Assembly: GCA_021234155.1 (NCBI GenBank)
Contig: JAJEKV010000035.1
Span: forward strand, 2,170,001 to 2,234,000
Direction: 5' to 3'
Source: Isoetes taiwanensis
Taxonomy: Eukaryota > Streptophyta > Lycopodiopsida > Isoetales > Isoetaceae
DNA length: 64,000 bases
Positions 13,146-24,439 of this stretch are shown here, piece by piece (position 1 is the first letter of the stretch; every line of letters starts with the position of its first letter). The notes beneath the pieces are model-generated. The model was not told the origin of the DNA and did not search any database. It was given only the letters and a program-made list of their open reading frames with translations. Position numbers and translations under genes: made by a program.

Positions 13146-13168
13146 GAGACCCCGTTTTAGCTCTAATG
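13146..13168 (-). repeat. Right terminal inverted repeat of transposon 1
   Basis: Inverted match of 5594-5616 (gagaccccgttttagctcta then atg). The flanking subterminal DNA contains a ttccacgtca-type motif, as does the related end at about 15260. Confidence 0.65.
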
Positions 13169-14040
13169 TCAACAATCTGTGGCCTGTGAAAGTAGGAATA
13201 CGTTCAAAACAAAAATAAAATATGCTGGCTATACTTGACTCTTAGAAGATATGGACTTGTGAAGCTTTGTGAGTGCTTTATTACCTCATGCAAATCCAAA
13301 TTTGGACGAAACACCTTGTAGTAAAATCTAATGCGAGAGCCTTATCTCATAAAAGCTTCATCTCTAAAACATATATGCAAAATCTGTCATATCCTGCATG
13401 AAAAAAACATAAAGCACTGAGAAGCATAAAACCCACAATAATCCAGTCCAATCGAAGTTAAGATTGCGGATTTGGAGAGTTTGGGAAAACCGCTGTGAAA
13501 TTTGAAAGAGGTAATGGGCAATTCACGAATTCCAGGTAATGGCAGAAGCCTTTTTAAAACCTACATGTATAAAATACACATACCTTGAAGGCGGGATTCT
13601 ACTATTTTTTGCACGATACCAACCATTTGAGTTCAGTTCTGGAATATGGTGGCAAAGCTGTGAGGGTGAGCCACGGACTGAGGGTCTATTCAAACTCCGG
13701 CACATACTTACCTGCAACTACACTCAAAACGTCCACTGTTCCACCATCGCTACAACTTCAAGCCCTCAAAACTTCATGTCCATCCGAAGACTATTGAAGC
13801 CGGAATGATACCATTGTCTTCTGATTACCAAAAACGCAAAATCCCTTTGTTCCTATCGAAAAAACCGTAGGTAAAACATTAAAAAAACAAAGATCAGAGC
13901 CGTCAATTTTGTCGACAATGTCATAACCTTCTCGGCCAGTCACTCTAAACCCTAAAGAGATGTAGACAAAACCATAGAAGAAAAGGCAAGGCAAGCATGA
14001 AGAAAGGGCATGGCAGAGGATGGATATGGCGGCCATGACA
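13169..14040. other. Intergenic DNA with unassigned open frames
   Basis: A minus-strand frame at 14036-13791 begins with a hydrophobic MAAISILCHALSSCLPCLFF stretch that resembles a signal peptide, but it has no recognisable continuation. Another exon-like segment lies near 13690-13790 on the minus strand, followed by a GTAAGT donor. I cannot assign either. Confidence 0.35.
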
Positions 14041-14657
14041 TCCGGTGAGGAGGCAACCTGTTGAAGCTGAAAAGAAAACTATGACATGGCATCATCTTAA
14101 CCATTCCTTGGAGAGATCACAAACAATTAGATATTCTCCAAGCAATTAATATATTCTCCAAGCAATTAGATCTTAGCAAATAATACAAATCTTCTTATAA
14201 ATAATAGTACAAATATTGAATAAAGAAAGTCAACACAATTATAATATAGATCAACATGTTGAAAACATGTTATGGTATGATTGTTCCATCGCAATACTTC
14301 CCATCCAATGCTTTAGCAGCTGCAAACAAGCAAACTCGTCAAAATCATATCACATAGAGTGCAAGTGTTAAAATGTGTTTGAAGTAATTACCTGCTTTAG
14401 CGAGGGTAAAGGTAGAATCATCTTGAAGGGGTGTCCAGAATCCATAGCCTTGTAATCCTTTAGATTTCAAATAGTTCACCTTGTTTGTGATCGACCATGC
14501 ATCATCATATCCGGTCCAGGTTGTGCCGCTATATGCATATGTAGACTTGGTAGATGTATCATGAACTTGTTCGTTCAGTCCGGTGAGGAGGCAACCTGTT
14601 GAAGCTGAAAAGAAAACTATGACATGGCATCATCTTAATCATTCCTTGGAGAGATCA
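14041..14657. repeat. 79-bp direct repeats bracketing a chitinase fragment
   Basis: Positions 14041-14119 and 14579-14657 are near-identical (start tccggtgaggaggcaacctg, end gagagatca, with one visible C/T difference). The DNA between them is a truncated 3' end of the GH18 gene. This suggests that the fragment was inserted with duplication of its neighbour, or that unequal exchange occurred here. Confidence 0.75.
14120..14578 (-). pseudogene. GH18 chitinase 3'-end fragment (copy 0)
   Basis: From 14570 down to 14270 this matches the last coding part and terminal intron of the two full-length chitinase genes, including the stop at 14272-14270. It continues into the shared downstream flank, which is itself partly duplicated (ttctccaagcaatta occurs twice near 14133-14170). 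Similarity ends near 14565, in the codons just before the TYW block. The catalytic and hevein regions are absent, so the fragment cannot make a functional protein. Confidence 0.8.
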
Positions 14658-14689
14658 AATCCTGGCCTTTGGATTTGGGGCTGGGTCCA

Positions 14690-14862
14690 ACATTTACAAT
14701 AAAACTTTCTAATATAGGATCTGTTAATTATTACGTTGTCGTTTAAGACATGAATTGCAAAGTAACTTGCACATGGTTCAGGCCAATGTTAAATTGCAAC
14801 TCTTTTTTATTGGACTTTATACATGGTATTATACAACCTCAAGTTAGAACATTCTCCAATCG
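14690..14862. repeat. Detached copy of the chitinase downstream flank
   Basis: This stretch closely matches 15500-15655 and 25465-25625 (for example aaagtaacttgcacatggtt and atacaacctcaagttagaac), which lie 3' of chitinase copies. It is broken at 14862 by the transposon-derived piece that follows. Confidence 0.75.
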
Positions 14863-15318
14863 CCTCTCGTTGATGGCAGCATACTCACCCACGAACCTAT
14901 TGAGACAAAACCTCCCACTTCTTCACCTTGGGAGTTTTGTAAATGAGACAAGAACACAGGAATTATAGGAGACATGGATTGCAGATGAGGAGTGAAGGCG
15001 GAGAGGATGCACGTAGAGGCGCCAGAGTGACAATACAGAAGTTTGGCGCCAAAATTTGACAAGTGACAGTAGCGGTCAAAGTCACCATTATTTTGGGCGG
15101 CGAAGTGACTCCCGAAAAATACGCGCCATTAAAATAGTTGCAACAAAAGCGCAGGCATCCCCTATGAAAATGCGCCATGTGGATGCCAAGTCATTCTTCT
15201 ACCTGCCAACTAATACTGACTTTCGTAAAAGAGGCGCAAACCTGATTGGTCATGGCGAATCTGACGTGGAAATTTTTAACCCAAGATATGAGCCATTTTG
15301 AGACCCCAAATCCGCCCT
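14863..15318 (-). mobile_element. Truncated relative of transposon 1 (terminus plus ORF1 start)
   Basis: Read on the minus strand from 15318, the sequence begins cattagggcggatttggggt then ctc. This parallels the transposon 1 terminus, and cacgtcag and ccaatcag motifs follow at similar spacing. Further in, the minus frame around 14950-14863 reads GGFVSIGSWVSMLPSTRGDW, which aligns without gaps with residues about 27-45 of transposon 1 ORF1. The piece is more GC-rich than its surroundings and ends abruptly in chitinase flank at 14862. Confidence 0.6.
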
Positions 15319-15762
15319 AATGATGATGCACTTGTTTGTATGATGAAAAAGGCTTGATCTATGGATGCATCGGGCGACCACTTATAGTGCACTAACTAGG
15401 ATTAACTACCAATTAACGTGCTTTATGACAGTTAATAACACATCTTACTGCATATGAAATCCTATATATAAGTTAAAAGGTCTTTCACGTTCAACCTAAA
15501 TCTATATTTGTTAATTGTTATATTGTCGTTTAATGCATGAATTGCAAAGTAACTTGCACATGGTTCGGGTCTAACCAAACTAATGTTAAATTGCAACTCT
15601 TTTGTTGGACTTTATACATGGTATCATACAACCTCAAGTTAGAACATTCTCCAAGCAATTAGATCTTAGCAAATAATACAAATCTTCTTATAAATAATAG
15701 TACAAATATTGAATAATGAAAGTCAACACAATTATAATATAGATCAACATGTTGAAAACGTG
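15300..15762. repeat. Chitinase copy 1 downstream flank (duplicated unit)
   Basis: From about 15324 the sequence gcacttgtttgtatgatgaa and what follows is nearly identical to 25290-25728, which is 3' of chitinase copy 2. Part of it also recurs 3' of copy 0 and copy 3. This marks the left side of the duplicated chitinase unit. Confidence 0.75.
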
Positions 15763-17226
15763 TTATGGTATGATTGTTCCATCGCAATACTTCCCATCCA
15801 ATGCTTTAGCAGCTGCAAACAAGCAAACTGGTCAAAATCATATCACATAGAGTGCAAGTGTTAAAATGTGTTTCAAGTAATTACCTGCTTTAGCGAGGGT
15901 AAAGTTAGAATCGTCTTGAAGGGGTGTCCAGAATCCATAGCCTTGTAGTCCTTTAGATTTCAAATAGTTCACCTTGTTTGTGATCGACCATGCATCATCA
16001 TATCCAACCCAGTATGTGTCGCTATATGCATATGTAGACTGGGTAGATGTATCATGGACAACAGTGGTCCTAGTATAACTAGCAATAGACTTATAATAAT
16101 CTATATCATTATAAATTGCAGGAGCTCTAAGACCATGATTGGATGTAGTCAAGGTCCAAGTCACTCCATATGCAGGGAATCCATACACAATCTTTTGTGG
16201 ACTGAGATAGCTCAACCATTTTGTCAATCCATAGTCACCATTCACAGTGGGATAAGTAGGGTCATAAAGGGGAGCTGGGTTATTGGTGTAATTTTCCCAG
16301 TCACCATGAAGGTCATAACTCATGACAAATACCCAGTTGAGATTTGATTGAATCGAGGAGGTTGGATAAGACACACCTGTACCTTCATGTAGGGAATTCG
16401 TATAGTAAACAGCAGCAGCAAGAAGCATGCTGGGAGCACGCGCACGCCATTCTTGGAACAAAAGGCCAAGGTTAGTCATGTCGTCAGCGGTCTCGGGGTA
16501 TTTCCAATCAAGGTCTAGACCATCAAAGTTATATTTTCTGGCAAGGGCAATGCTGCTGGTGATAAAGGTAGAGCGAGAGGTAGAGGAGCTAACCATGCGA
16601 GAAAAGGCAAAGGAGTGACTCCTAGCATCCTGAATGGAGATGAGAGTTTTGACATTAGGGTTTTTGAGGCGAACCTTAGAGACAAAGGAGGAGATGGTGG
16701 GTCGGTGGGCGGAGACGGTGAAATCAGAGTTGATGTCGGCAGAGGCATAGAGGAGATGGGTATAGAGGCAAGAGTTGATGTTAGAGGGGTCATGTTGCCA
16801 GTTGATCCAGTAACCAAGTTTGATGGTAGCGGGGGGCGGGCTGGGAGGCGGGGGGCTGGGGGTGGCGCCAGAACAGGGGCCGCTTTGGCAGCCAGTTCCG
16901 CAGTAGGCAGAGGAGGTGCCGCAGAAGCCATAGTCGCTGCAACAATAGCCGGAGTCACAGGAGGCCATATTGGCCTGCTTACCACACTGCTCTTGGTTGC
17001 ACTGGCTTTGGCAGCCGGTTCCGCAGTCTGCAGCCGTCGTGCCGCACCATCCATGTTGGCTGCAGCAATACCCCGGAGAGCAATATGCTCCTCCTGCCTG
17101 GCTGCCGCACCTCTGCGCTCCAATGCTCTGCAGCAATACCCCGGAGGGCAATATGCTCTGCGCTTCAATGCTCTTCATTGCTAAAGCCCCTACCAGCACC
17201 GCCCATACTAGCACTATTGCCCCCAT
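15763..17226 (-). CDS. Double-hevein GH18 chitinase-like protein, catalytic Glu replaced by Lys (copy 1)
   Basis: Two exons (17226-15885 and 15812-15763) with a 72-bp GT/AG intron encode 463 aa ending [12 protein letters not shown] chose the Met at 17226 because it begins a signal peptide ([16 protein letters not shown]); the frame is open to another Met 38 codons upstream. Domains: two eight-cysteine hevein/CBM18 modules (about residues 38-77 and 80-118), a Pro/Ser hinge, and GH18 from about 134. The family is secreted and binds or cleaves chitin. The GH18 DxxDxDxE motif reads DGLDLDWK: residue 242 is Lys (codon AAA at 16503-16501) where the acid/base Glu is needed. The upstream SxGG motif is also altered (SIQDARS). 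The first hevein module has Asp at the usual binding Tyr. It is probably a chitin-binding, non-hydrolytic protein. A TATAAG-like motif lies about 37 bp upstream. Confidence 0.9.
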
Positions 17227-17705
17227 TGCAGAGCTCTCCGTTTTGGGTTTTCGATGCTTGCTCTTATAGCTCCCAAAATTATTATCATATTCTAGTGAAG
17301 AAGGAGTCTTGTTTGTAACACGGCCAGCCAGCTGTTTCACCGCAAACAGGGAGCTCCGACCTGTTTTTTACAAAAAAGTCAAACTTTTTTTTTTTTACAC
17401 AGCTCTTGGTTGCACTGGCTTTGGCTTGGTTGCACTGGAATTGAACGAAAATGTGCAAATACATGCACATATCACTGGTTCCATGAAGCCTGAGCCCCGT
17501 GCAAAATGTCCAGCCTTATAAGCTCCGGTGAAGGCAGGAAAATAGAGAAAGCACAGAAAGAAATGCGGAATAGGAATTTAAATCCTCTGTTGGTGGAAGG
17601 ATCCACTGGCCGGGGAATCCAACCACGATGAACGCCATGCCACGATGAACGCAGTACCTAGGCATGGGCTCTCTGGAGCCATGCGAGATCCCACAGCCAG
17701 ATCCA
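17227..17705 (-). promoter_or_regulatory. Upstream region of chitinase copy 1, duplicated at copy 3
   Basis: The sequence upstream of copy 1 closely matches that upstream of copy 3 (32591-33095), including a T-run, the phrase gcactggctttggcttggtt and a block ending gatcccacagccagatccag. Both genes therefore probably share promoter elements. A ctataagag motif at about 17262-17269 is the best TATA candidate. Small indels and an internal reiteration distinguish the two copies. Confidence 0.55.
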
Positions 17706-18518
17706 GGCAAATGCGAAATGCCGCAGTAGATACAGAAATCCCGCACAAGGTAAACAGATAATGCCAAATCCCTCTGAAGGTAAACAGTTTATGGAAGACC
17801 CAGATGCAACAGATGGCAAACCTTGGAACCTCTGTGATTTGTGTGAGGCAGACCTAGTGTATGTGCTTTATGCATGAGGGCTGAGCCTACAGTGTTGCAG
17901 CCAAGTTGATATGCATTTGAACACATGAAATGCCAATATACAAAGGAGCAGCCAGCATGGGCAATACCAGGATACAGAGCTGATCAGCACTAGTGGAATA
18001 GACATGATGCACGCTGCACATGCATAAAAAATAAACTTCCGCAGCTAACACATGTAAAGGAAGCTGGTTATGATAGAAAATCTGAAAACATGATGTAACA
18101 CAGGTCTTCTAACTTTGTGAACTTTGTTTTGTGCATCTAACTCTGCTGCTTGGTGTTGCCACTTATAGGCTGCGCCTCTGAATAAGTAATCTGGTCCAGG
18201 GTGATGGGCTAAATACAGTGAATAGGAAATTAATACTATATTCTGCTATGGCAATGAATGTTTGGATAGGCTTCAACTTATTTATTCTAGTTTCAGTATC
18301 TTTTGGTATTAGTTTCAGTATCTTTTGGTATTCATTAATTACTTGATTATTCTTATTGGTGAAGGGCGAAAAGCCATGATGAACCACTGCTTACCTGATA
18401 ACCCTTGCCTCATTACCAAATCCTTGCTAATGTTGGTCTGTTTGGTTACAGGTAACCGTTCTCATCTCCAATTACTCTTAATTGTGATGTATGGAGTTAT
18501 GTGATGTATGGAGTTACG

Positions 18519-18606
18519 TGCAAGAAGAAGCGTTTTCATTTAAACACTTTGGACTTTATTACTGCAAGAAGAAGCGTTTTCATTTAAACACTTTGGACTT
18601 TATTAC
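18519..18606. repeat. 44-bp perfect tandem duplication
   Basis: Units 18519-18562 and 18563-18606 start tgcaagaagaagcgttttca and appear identical, which implies a recent event. Confidence 0.85.
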
Positions 18607-18950
18607 TGCTATTTCTTTTCTGTTAAGGCTTTGTTTAAGCCACCAATGTAATTTGAAATAAATTTTAGCTCAAACACTTAAAACGGAGCTAAAAATATGG
18701 GCTCATGCTATGCTAAAAATGAGGTTGGTATGCTAAAAATATGGGCTCATGCTATGCTAAAAATATGCTCTCATATTTTTAAATTTGACACCATGCTCTC
18801 GTGCTATTTAAATTGTAAATTGCCAATTCAATTACCTTGTCTAAGAATGCCCCATGCACATGTTTTACTCCATCTTTTCCATCTGCCACTTCTCCATCTT
18901 TTCTGCAGCACCATGTATGCAACTTGCCTACACACGCTCAATGCCTCTAG

Positions 18951-19174
18951 TGCATCCGTTTACTCCATGTGTATGCCTGTTCATGTCATTATTTTCCATG
19001 TCCCGTGGACCAGTTGGTCTACAATCTGAGCTGTAAAGCACAAATCCGGCAACCCTGCAAGTAGCTTGCATCCGTTTACTCCATGTGTATGCCTGTTCAT
19101 GTCATTATTTTCCATGTCCCGTGGACCAGTTGGTCTACAATCTGAGCTGTAAAGCACAAATCCGGCAACCCTGC
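18951..19174. repeat. 116-bp-period tandem duplication
   Basis: The phrase tgcatccgtttactccatgt starts at 18951 and again at 19067. The following ~100 bp, through aaatccggcaaccctgc, are repeated essentially unchanged. Confidence 0.85.
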
Positions 19175-19349
19175 TGCAGCTACTTGCAGTTCCAGGAGGT
19201 CGCATGCATGCCCGCGACGAAAATGGAAACACGAAACTAACAAAATAAGAAAAACATGAAGAAGAAGACAAACCATTGAAATAAAAGCCAGTAAAAAAAA
19301 AACACAATCACCAAACCCAACCTTTGGGCCAAAATTTTAGAAACATCTA

Positions 19350-19735
19350 CAGCAAAGCTTCTAGATTCAAAGAACCACTAGATTTAATTGCAGGATATTA
19401 TAATATCAAATGGTTATGGGACCCTTCACAATATAATAAAAATCAGAGAACATAAAATATTACTAAATCACTAAAGTAAAAAAGTCAACATCAATATAAT
19501 AAATTTGCAACATGTAGTTCTTTTAGTCAAAAGAACATTTTATTGAAGAAAATGTCACTAATTGTTATTCCGTGACCAATTATATAGAAGAATAAAGAAA
19601 ACGTTCATAATTAATATCCTTTGAAACGCTATATGGCCACATTCTAATTATTGAATTGAACTGAATTAATCTAGCTCTTTAGGACCTTAAAGGCCATAGA
19701 GCCTAAATACAACTGTCAATGTGCAACACACAACT
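19350..19735. repeat. Interspersed repeat shared with 34240-35000
   Basis: The block from attcaaagaaccactagatt to aatgtgcaacacacaactc is closely matched at 34700-35006 and partly at 34245-34398. It sits 2-2.5 kb upstream of chitinase copy 1, as its homologues sit upstream of copy 3. The duplicated segment therefore probably extends this far, or the gene was duplicated along with a neighbouring repeat. Confidence 0.7.
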
Positions 19736-22700
19736 CGTATCTTCTTTATTAAAATGAGAGGCCATTGGGAAACGTGCCGGAACGCCACATGTGCACACGC
19801 ATGCGGCGTTCCCTTCCTGATGGCACCTCCTCTTGCGGGACGCGGGTTAGCAGCATTGATTGCCGTATTTTTGAATCGAAAATTCGTATTGAAGACTGGA
19901 GCACGATTTTAGTGTCTCAGTATTCTTGAGCTGGGTCCGAATCTGCTATGCCGGATCGTGCACTTTTTTAGGATGAGTAGAATCAACTTGATTTTAATGG
20001 GTTTCGAACCCTCCGTTTACTCTCTCCCTGCGGTACACATATATTTGAATCTTGCGGCGTCTGCTTCTATAAGCATCTTCTTTGCATTTTTGAATTCTTG
20101 CTATTTAGCCTAAGCTTAATGGGTGGGCATTGGCAGGAGAATTCGTAGTGGTTGAATAGAATCAGTTGAAGCTCCAGTTCCTAACAGTGTCGCAGACAGG
20201 GACCGCAAGGAGAAGGAGGAGCCCTATTCCATTCCATATTTTTGCTCTGTTCCGACCATCCCAAAAGCGCATTTGTGATTCATGGTTTTGTTTTGGGTTG
20301 TCCATAATATAATGGAAATAATGGCAAGTGTTTATCCAAATATGTTAGGGCATCTTCTGGCATTTTCTTCTTTCATCCAAAAAAGGGTAAGATCTAGACT
20401 GTCACTAGAGTAACCCTATGCATGTAATGCATCATTTTATAAATGAATTATTTCTTTGGCAACATACTCTTTCCATTTGATGATTAGTTGTATTTGTTGT
20501 TGTAACAAAAGTTCGAGCAGTATCTGATTCAAGTCCTCCTATCGGAGTGCCATTGTTTTTAAGCAGAGAGGTGTGATTTTTCAATGCCATAGATCGGTTC
20601 TTCTGCATCCAAATTTCCTCATTTGCCTTTTTTCTTTTTGTAAAGGTTTCGTTCGAAGTGGGCTTCATTCCCATTACAAGCTTCGTTCCCATGAGGCTTC
20701 ATTCCCATTACAAACTTCATTTCCATGACCAGGTAAGCGATTATCAAACCCATCAGGAGTACCTCTGTTTAGGAATTATAAAGCTTATTTGTATTTGGTG
20801 AAGAGGAGCACCCTGCAATGGGAAATGCCAGAAGAAGCAAGGAAGGGTAAAACTTAACCATTACCGGTTCTTGAAGCTATGTTCAATGCATGTTTTTTGA
20901 TAAGGCTTGCTCTATGAATGCAAAGCTTCCGAGATTTATTTTCTGGAAGCATTCATACACATGACCTATCTGCAACCAGTGATAGGTTATCATATGCCAC
21001 ATCCTACCTATGAATGCATTTTGTGTGCTGTTTAGAAATTCCTGCTCCCTCGAGTAGTTGTTGAGGCATTTACTCACATAACAGCCAATCTTTGTTTTTT
21101 TTTTTTTTTTTAGGTGTGCTTGGAAATTGCTCTAAATGTCATGTTTGATGAACTTTAGAGCTTTTAACTAGAAATGGGCGATGTTATTAACTTGATTGAG
21201 GTTTATCTATGCAAACATGCAAGTTTTAAGATTTTTCTTTCTGCATTAGCAAGTTGATCTTCATCTTTGAATGAAGAAATTTCTTCCTTCAGCGGTAAGT
21301 ATTACATGTCCTGGCAGCGGCACACATGATCCTTAGTATGAGCTCTATTTGGTCTTGCAAACCTTGAACAGTATAACTTGAAACCGTGTCTTTAATGCTA
21401 TCAATATTTGTTATTCTATATCTTTGCTATTCAGCCAAGAAATTACTGCAAGAGTGGCATTATTTGGCATGGCAAAAGTGGATTCTGAGACTCCTTTGAA
21501 CAAGATATAGCATCTGAGTTGTGGCATAACTATAGGTATAAGTTTAATTTAATTCATGGGCCTGCTATTTTTATTAACAAATTGTAAGCATCATCTCCCA
21601 ACTCATAATCACTTGATTGATAAACCAGTTTGAAAACCTTTCAATATCTCATTCCATTTTGTATTCACTTGGAATTTGCAGAAAGGTAAGCTGGAACTTT
21701 ATATCTGGGGAGCTTTTGACCCTTAAGGACTTACAGAGTTGCAAAATCTTGCAGAAATGGAGATTCCAACATCATTATTTTCATTGTTTACATTACTGTT
21801 ATTAATCTAGAAGCTAAGATGTACTTGCCTGGTCATATGCTTTTGCCAAGCATTTTTCATTTTGCAATGCTTTCAACTTCTATGATCTCCATAAATATGA
21901 TTACTTATAAGTTTGTCATTTTTTCTTTTTTCAAGCCCATATATGGACCAGACACTATAGATTTTTACAGAAGTATCCGTTGAAGCAAAATGTAAAGGTT
22001 TTTCCTATAGTAGTATGCATAAAAATTTATTTTCATATTTTTTATCCTTTGTTATCTGCATCGGATTTATGTTTTTCAATTCATTGAATATTTTGCAGTA
22101 TCAAGTGTTTCTTAGACGTTTCAGCCTGGCACCCACTCTTTGGAGTAAATCTGGTATAGTTCTATCGTATACATGTATTTGTATTCCAGTTAATATTTTA
22201 TTTTGAATGCCTTTTTCTGCATTCAATATTTTGTTTGCTTTTACTCACTTTGATTTTATTGTATGCTTGGTTCAACACGTCTTTAAGAGGAACTAGGCAC
22301 AGAATGTAAAAGCATATGACTTGAATCAACTGATATGTGTGTTGGATGAATGTCATACTAACACTAATATCTATTTGATTGACTGATAAGATTTGGGAGC
22401 AGCTCTAATTTTTGTAATACGTCTCAATATTTTGCTCTTTGTATCGTTACATTTAGATTTTATTGCAGTCTCTATGCATTTTGCAACAATCTGTTACAAC
22501 CATTCATTTTTGCAAATGTATAAGATGGCTAACTGTGAGATAATTCAAGATGCGGAGTTGACATGAACTAACTTGGTTACATGCTCTACCAGATTGATGT
22601 AGGTTTGTCTACCTTCAGCACCTTTTGCAGAAGCTTGTGTGGTAGAATGAACATGGTAGAAACTATTGGCACTGAAATTGCTTATTATGCAATGCTATGA

Positions 22701-23690
22701 ATAGGTTTGATATGCTTTATGCTTAAGGAACTGTGACAGGCAGGCCATGTTCTTTCTATAGATTCAAAGGTTAACACATGAAATAGTTCTTAAATTTACG
22801 TTTGCCAAAGTCCGATTGTTGTAGGTGCATTATGCAAGTTAGTTGATTGTGAGATACCACTTTCACGAAATGAAAAACACTACAGCATTTATTGGTGGTT
22901 CCATCTTTCCTTAGATGACAGAGACAGCTTCATGTTGTTTCACAACTTGCATGGAGTATATAGTGACATGGTTGCATTTTTATGACATCATGGTTGCAAT
23001 TGAAGAGCTGAGTTTTTATAGTTTAGGGCAAGCTCATTGATATCTTTTGAGGAACTATTCTAAAGTTTTGGTTGTAACTTGCAGATTGAGCATCAGATGT
23101 AACTATCTGCATCAGATGGATGGGTTTTACAATGTTAGGTAAAAGGATCTTATTACATGGTCTTGGCCGAGCTTGGAAAAATTAGTTAGTTGCTCGGTCT
23201 TATAACTATTATGTAACCAATGAACTGTAAATGTAAAACTTGTGTTGAAATGCTCTGAACTGTAAAGCTTTGAACTGCATTACTATTTGGACAACTGGGA
23301 GTATCCTGTTAAATTTGATGTACACAGAATTTGCTTCCCTCTTTCCATTCTGGATTGTAGGGAGCTTCCAGGTGGCAGCACATGATTAAAGATCACGTGG
23401 AATTTGCGGCCCATTTTCCATGTTGTACTTAGAAATAACATTGAGGTACCAATTGTTGGGAGGGCGCATTCTCCAACATATTATTTATAGAAAGAAATGC
23501 ATACATATAAATTGTTGGAAGTAGAATAAAATTAACAACAAGGGCCTTAACCCCATCTATACCACTCCACACTACCCCACACGAATTTTTGATCAAACAA
23601 TAAACATCCTCACAAAAACTCCATGCAAAATAACATTGCTAATATAATGGGTTGACCATTGTTCTTCTATAGTTAGCTAGACATGGAAGG
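19736..23690. other. Long gene-poor stretch
   Basis: No frame longer than about 90 codons and no recognised motif. The DNA is AT-rich, with a run of about 18 T at 21095-21112 and a small doubled phrase (ggcttcattcccattacaa) near 20662 and 20695. A minus frame at 20692-20432 is open for 86 codons but has no recognisable features. Confidence 0.5.
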
Positions 23691-23976
23691 CCATTATGTT
23701 GGTTTGTGTAGAGGTCACTGAGTTATATTCTGGTATATTGCATGAATATACTAGAATATTGAAACCTCCAGTGACTCAAAGGGTTATATGTCTAGTGCAT
23801 GGTATATTCCATAAAATATGCTTGGCAATGCTAGGTGCCTACTTGTTAAGAGAATGCCCCCAAGTCTCCCCCCCCCCCCAAATGGTATATTCCATGAATG
23901 TGCCAAAATACATTGGAATAAACCCGTCTTACACCCTTTCTGCCGCATGCCCCTTAATTAAATCTAAAACAAAAAG

Positions 23977-24175
23977 TGAGTTCACCAAAAGACAACCCCA
24001 ACATATTCCTTCATTATAAATCCACAATTCTTAAACCTTGTAATATCAACCAAACCCTTAAACCTCTAGGACTTGCCATAAAGTCAATGAGTTTGCCAAA
24101 AGGCATTCCTTCATTATACATAATAATCCTTGCACCTTGTAATATCAACCAAACCGTTAAGCCTCCAAGGCTTCC
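23977..24175. repeat. Diverged tandem pair of about 100 bp
   Basis: The motif series ccaaaag..a..ccttcattata followed by ccttgtaatatcaaccaaac occurs at about 23985-24060 and again at about 24095-24160. A C-run of about 10 bases lies at about 23869-23879. No coding signal was found. Confidence 0.5.
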
Positions 24176-24439
24176 CTGTTTTCAAGTTATTTCTGCTTGT
24201 AAACCTGTTCTTCAAGTTATTTCTGTCATATTTGCAAGTTTCTGACCTCCAAGGCTATTCCAAGGCCTTGAAACCTGGATGTCTTGATACAAAAGCTATA
24301 TGGAACACCACTCTCAAGTATTGGAGCAATACCTACAACATTTTTATGATCCTCATAATGCACAAGAAACATTATTCCTGCAATAGGCTCAATGCTAAAG
24401 ATCACAGAGGTAGATGTGGACTAGAGCCTACAGTATCTT

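Larger units (their letters stand above)
5594..13168. mobile_element. Transposon 1: 7.6-kb DNA transposon with inverted termini
   Basis: Positions 5594-5616 and the reverse complement of 13146-13168 match at 22 of 23 bases, starting cattagagctaaaa and ending ggggtctc. Between them lie a spliced plus-strand ORF (6204-7666) and a convergent minus-strand transposase-like gene (12554-9986). A related end with the same subterminal pattern, plus a homologous ORF1 start, occurs at 14863-15318, which supports these as true transposon termini. I could not define a target-site duplication; a TA dinucleotide is possible if CAT lies outside the element. The transposase-like gene is broken, so this copy looks non-autonomous. 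A copia-like scrap sits inside it at 8445-8690. Confidence 0.65.
17706..19349. other. Intergenic DNA with local tandem duplications
   Basis: I see no gene. Tandem duplications lie at 18519-18606 and 18951-19174 (listed separately). A shorter one repeats 'atgggctcatgctatgctaa' near 18697-18760. Confidence 0.5.

Noticed and set aside
16515-17184. Long open frames antisense to, or out of frame with, chitinase copy 1 (also 31876-32548 in copy 3)
   Set aside because: They are shadows of the GC-rich hevein and hinge codons. The correct frame has 16 conserved cysteines and the GH18 motifs.
17226-17340. Upstream Met of chitinase copy 1 (and 32704 in copy 3) as translation start
   Set aside because: The first 38 residues are polar and would bury the signal peptide. 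The downstream Met begins a typical secretory leader just after a TATA-like motif.
20432-20692. 86-codon minus-strand frame
   Set aside because: Asn/Thr/Lys-rich with no motif or splice context; likely chance.
23450-23530. Possible LTR edge suggested by attgttggaagtag
   Set aside because: No matching second LTR, primer-binding site or polypurine tract was found within the window.
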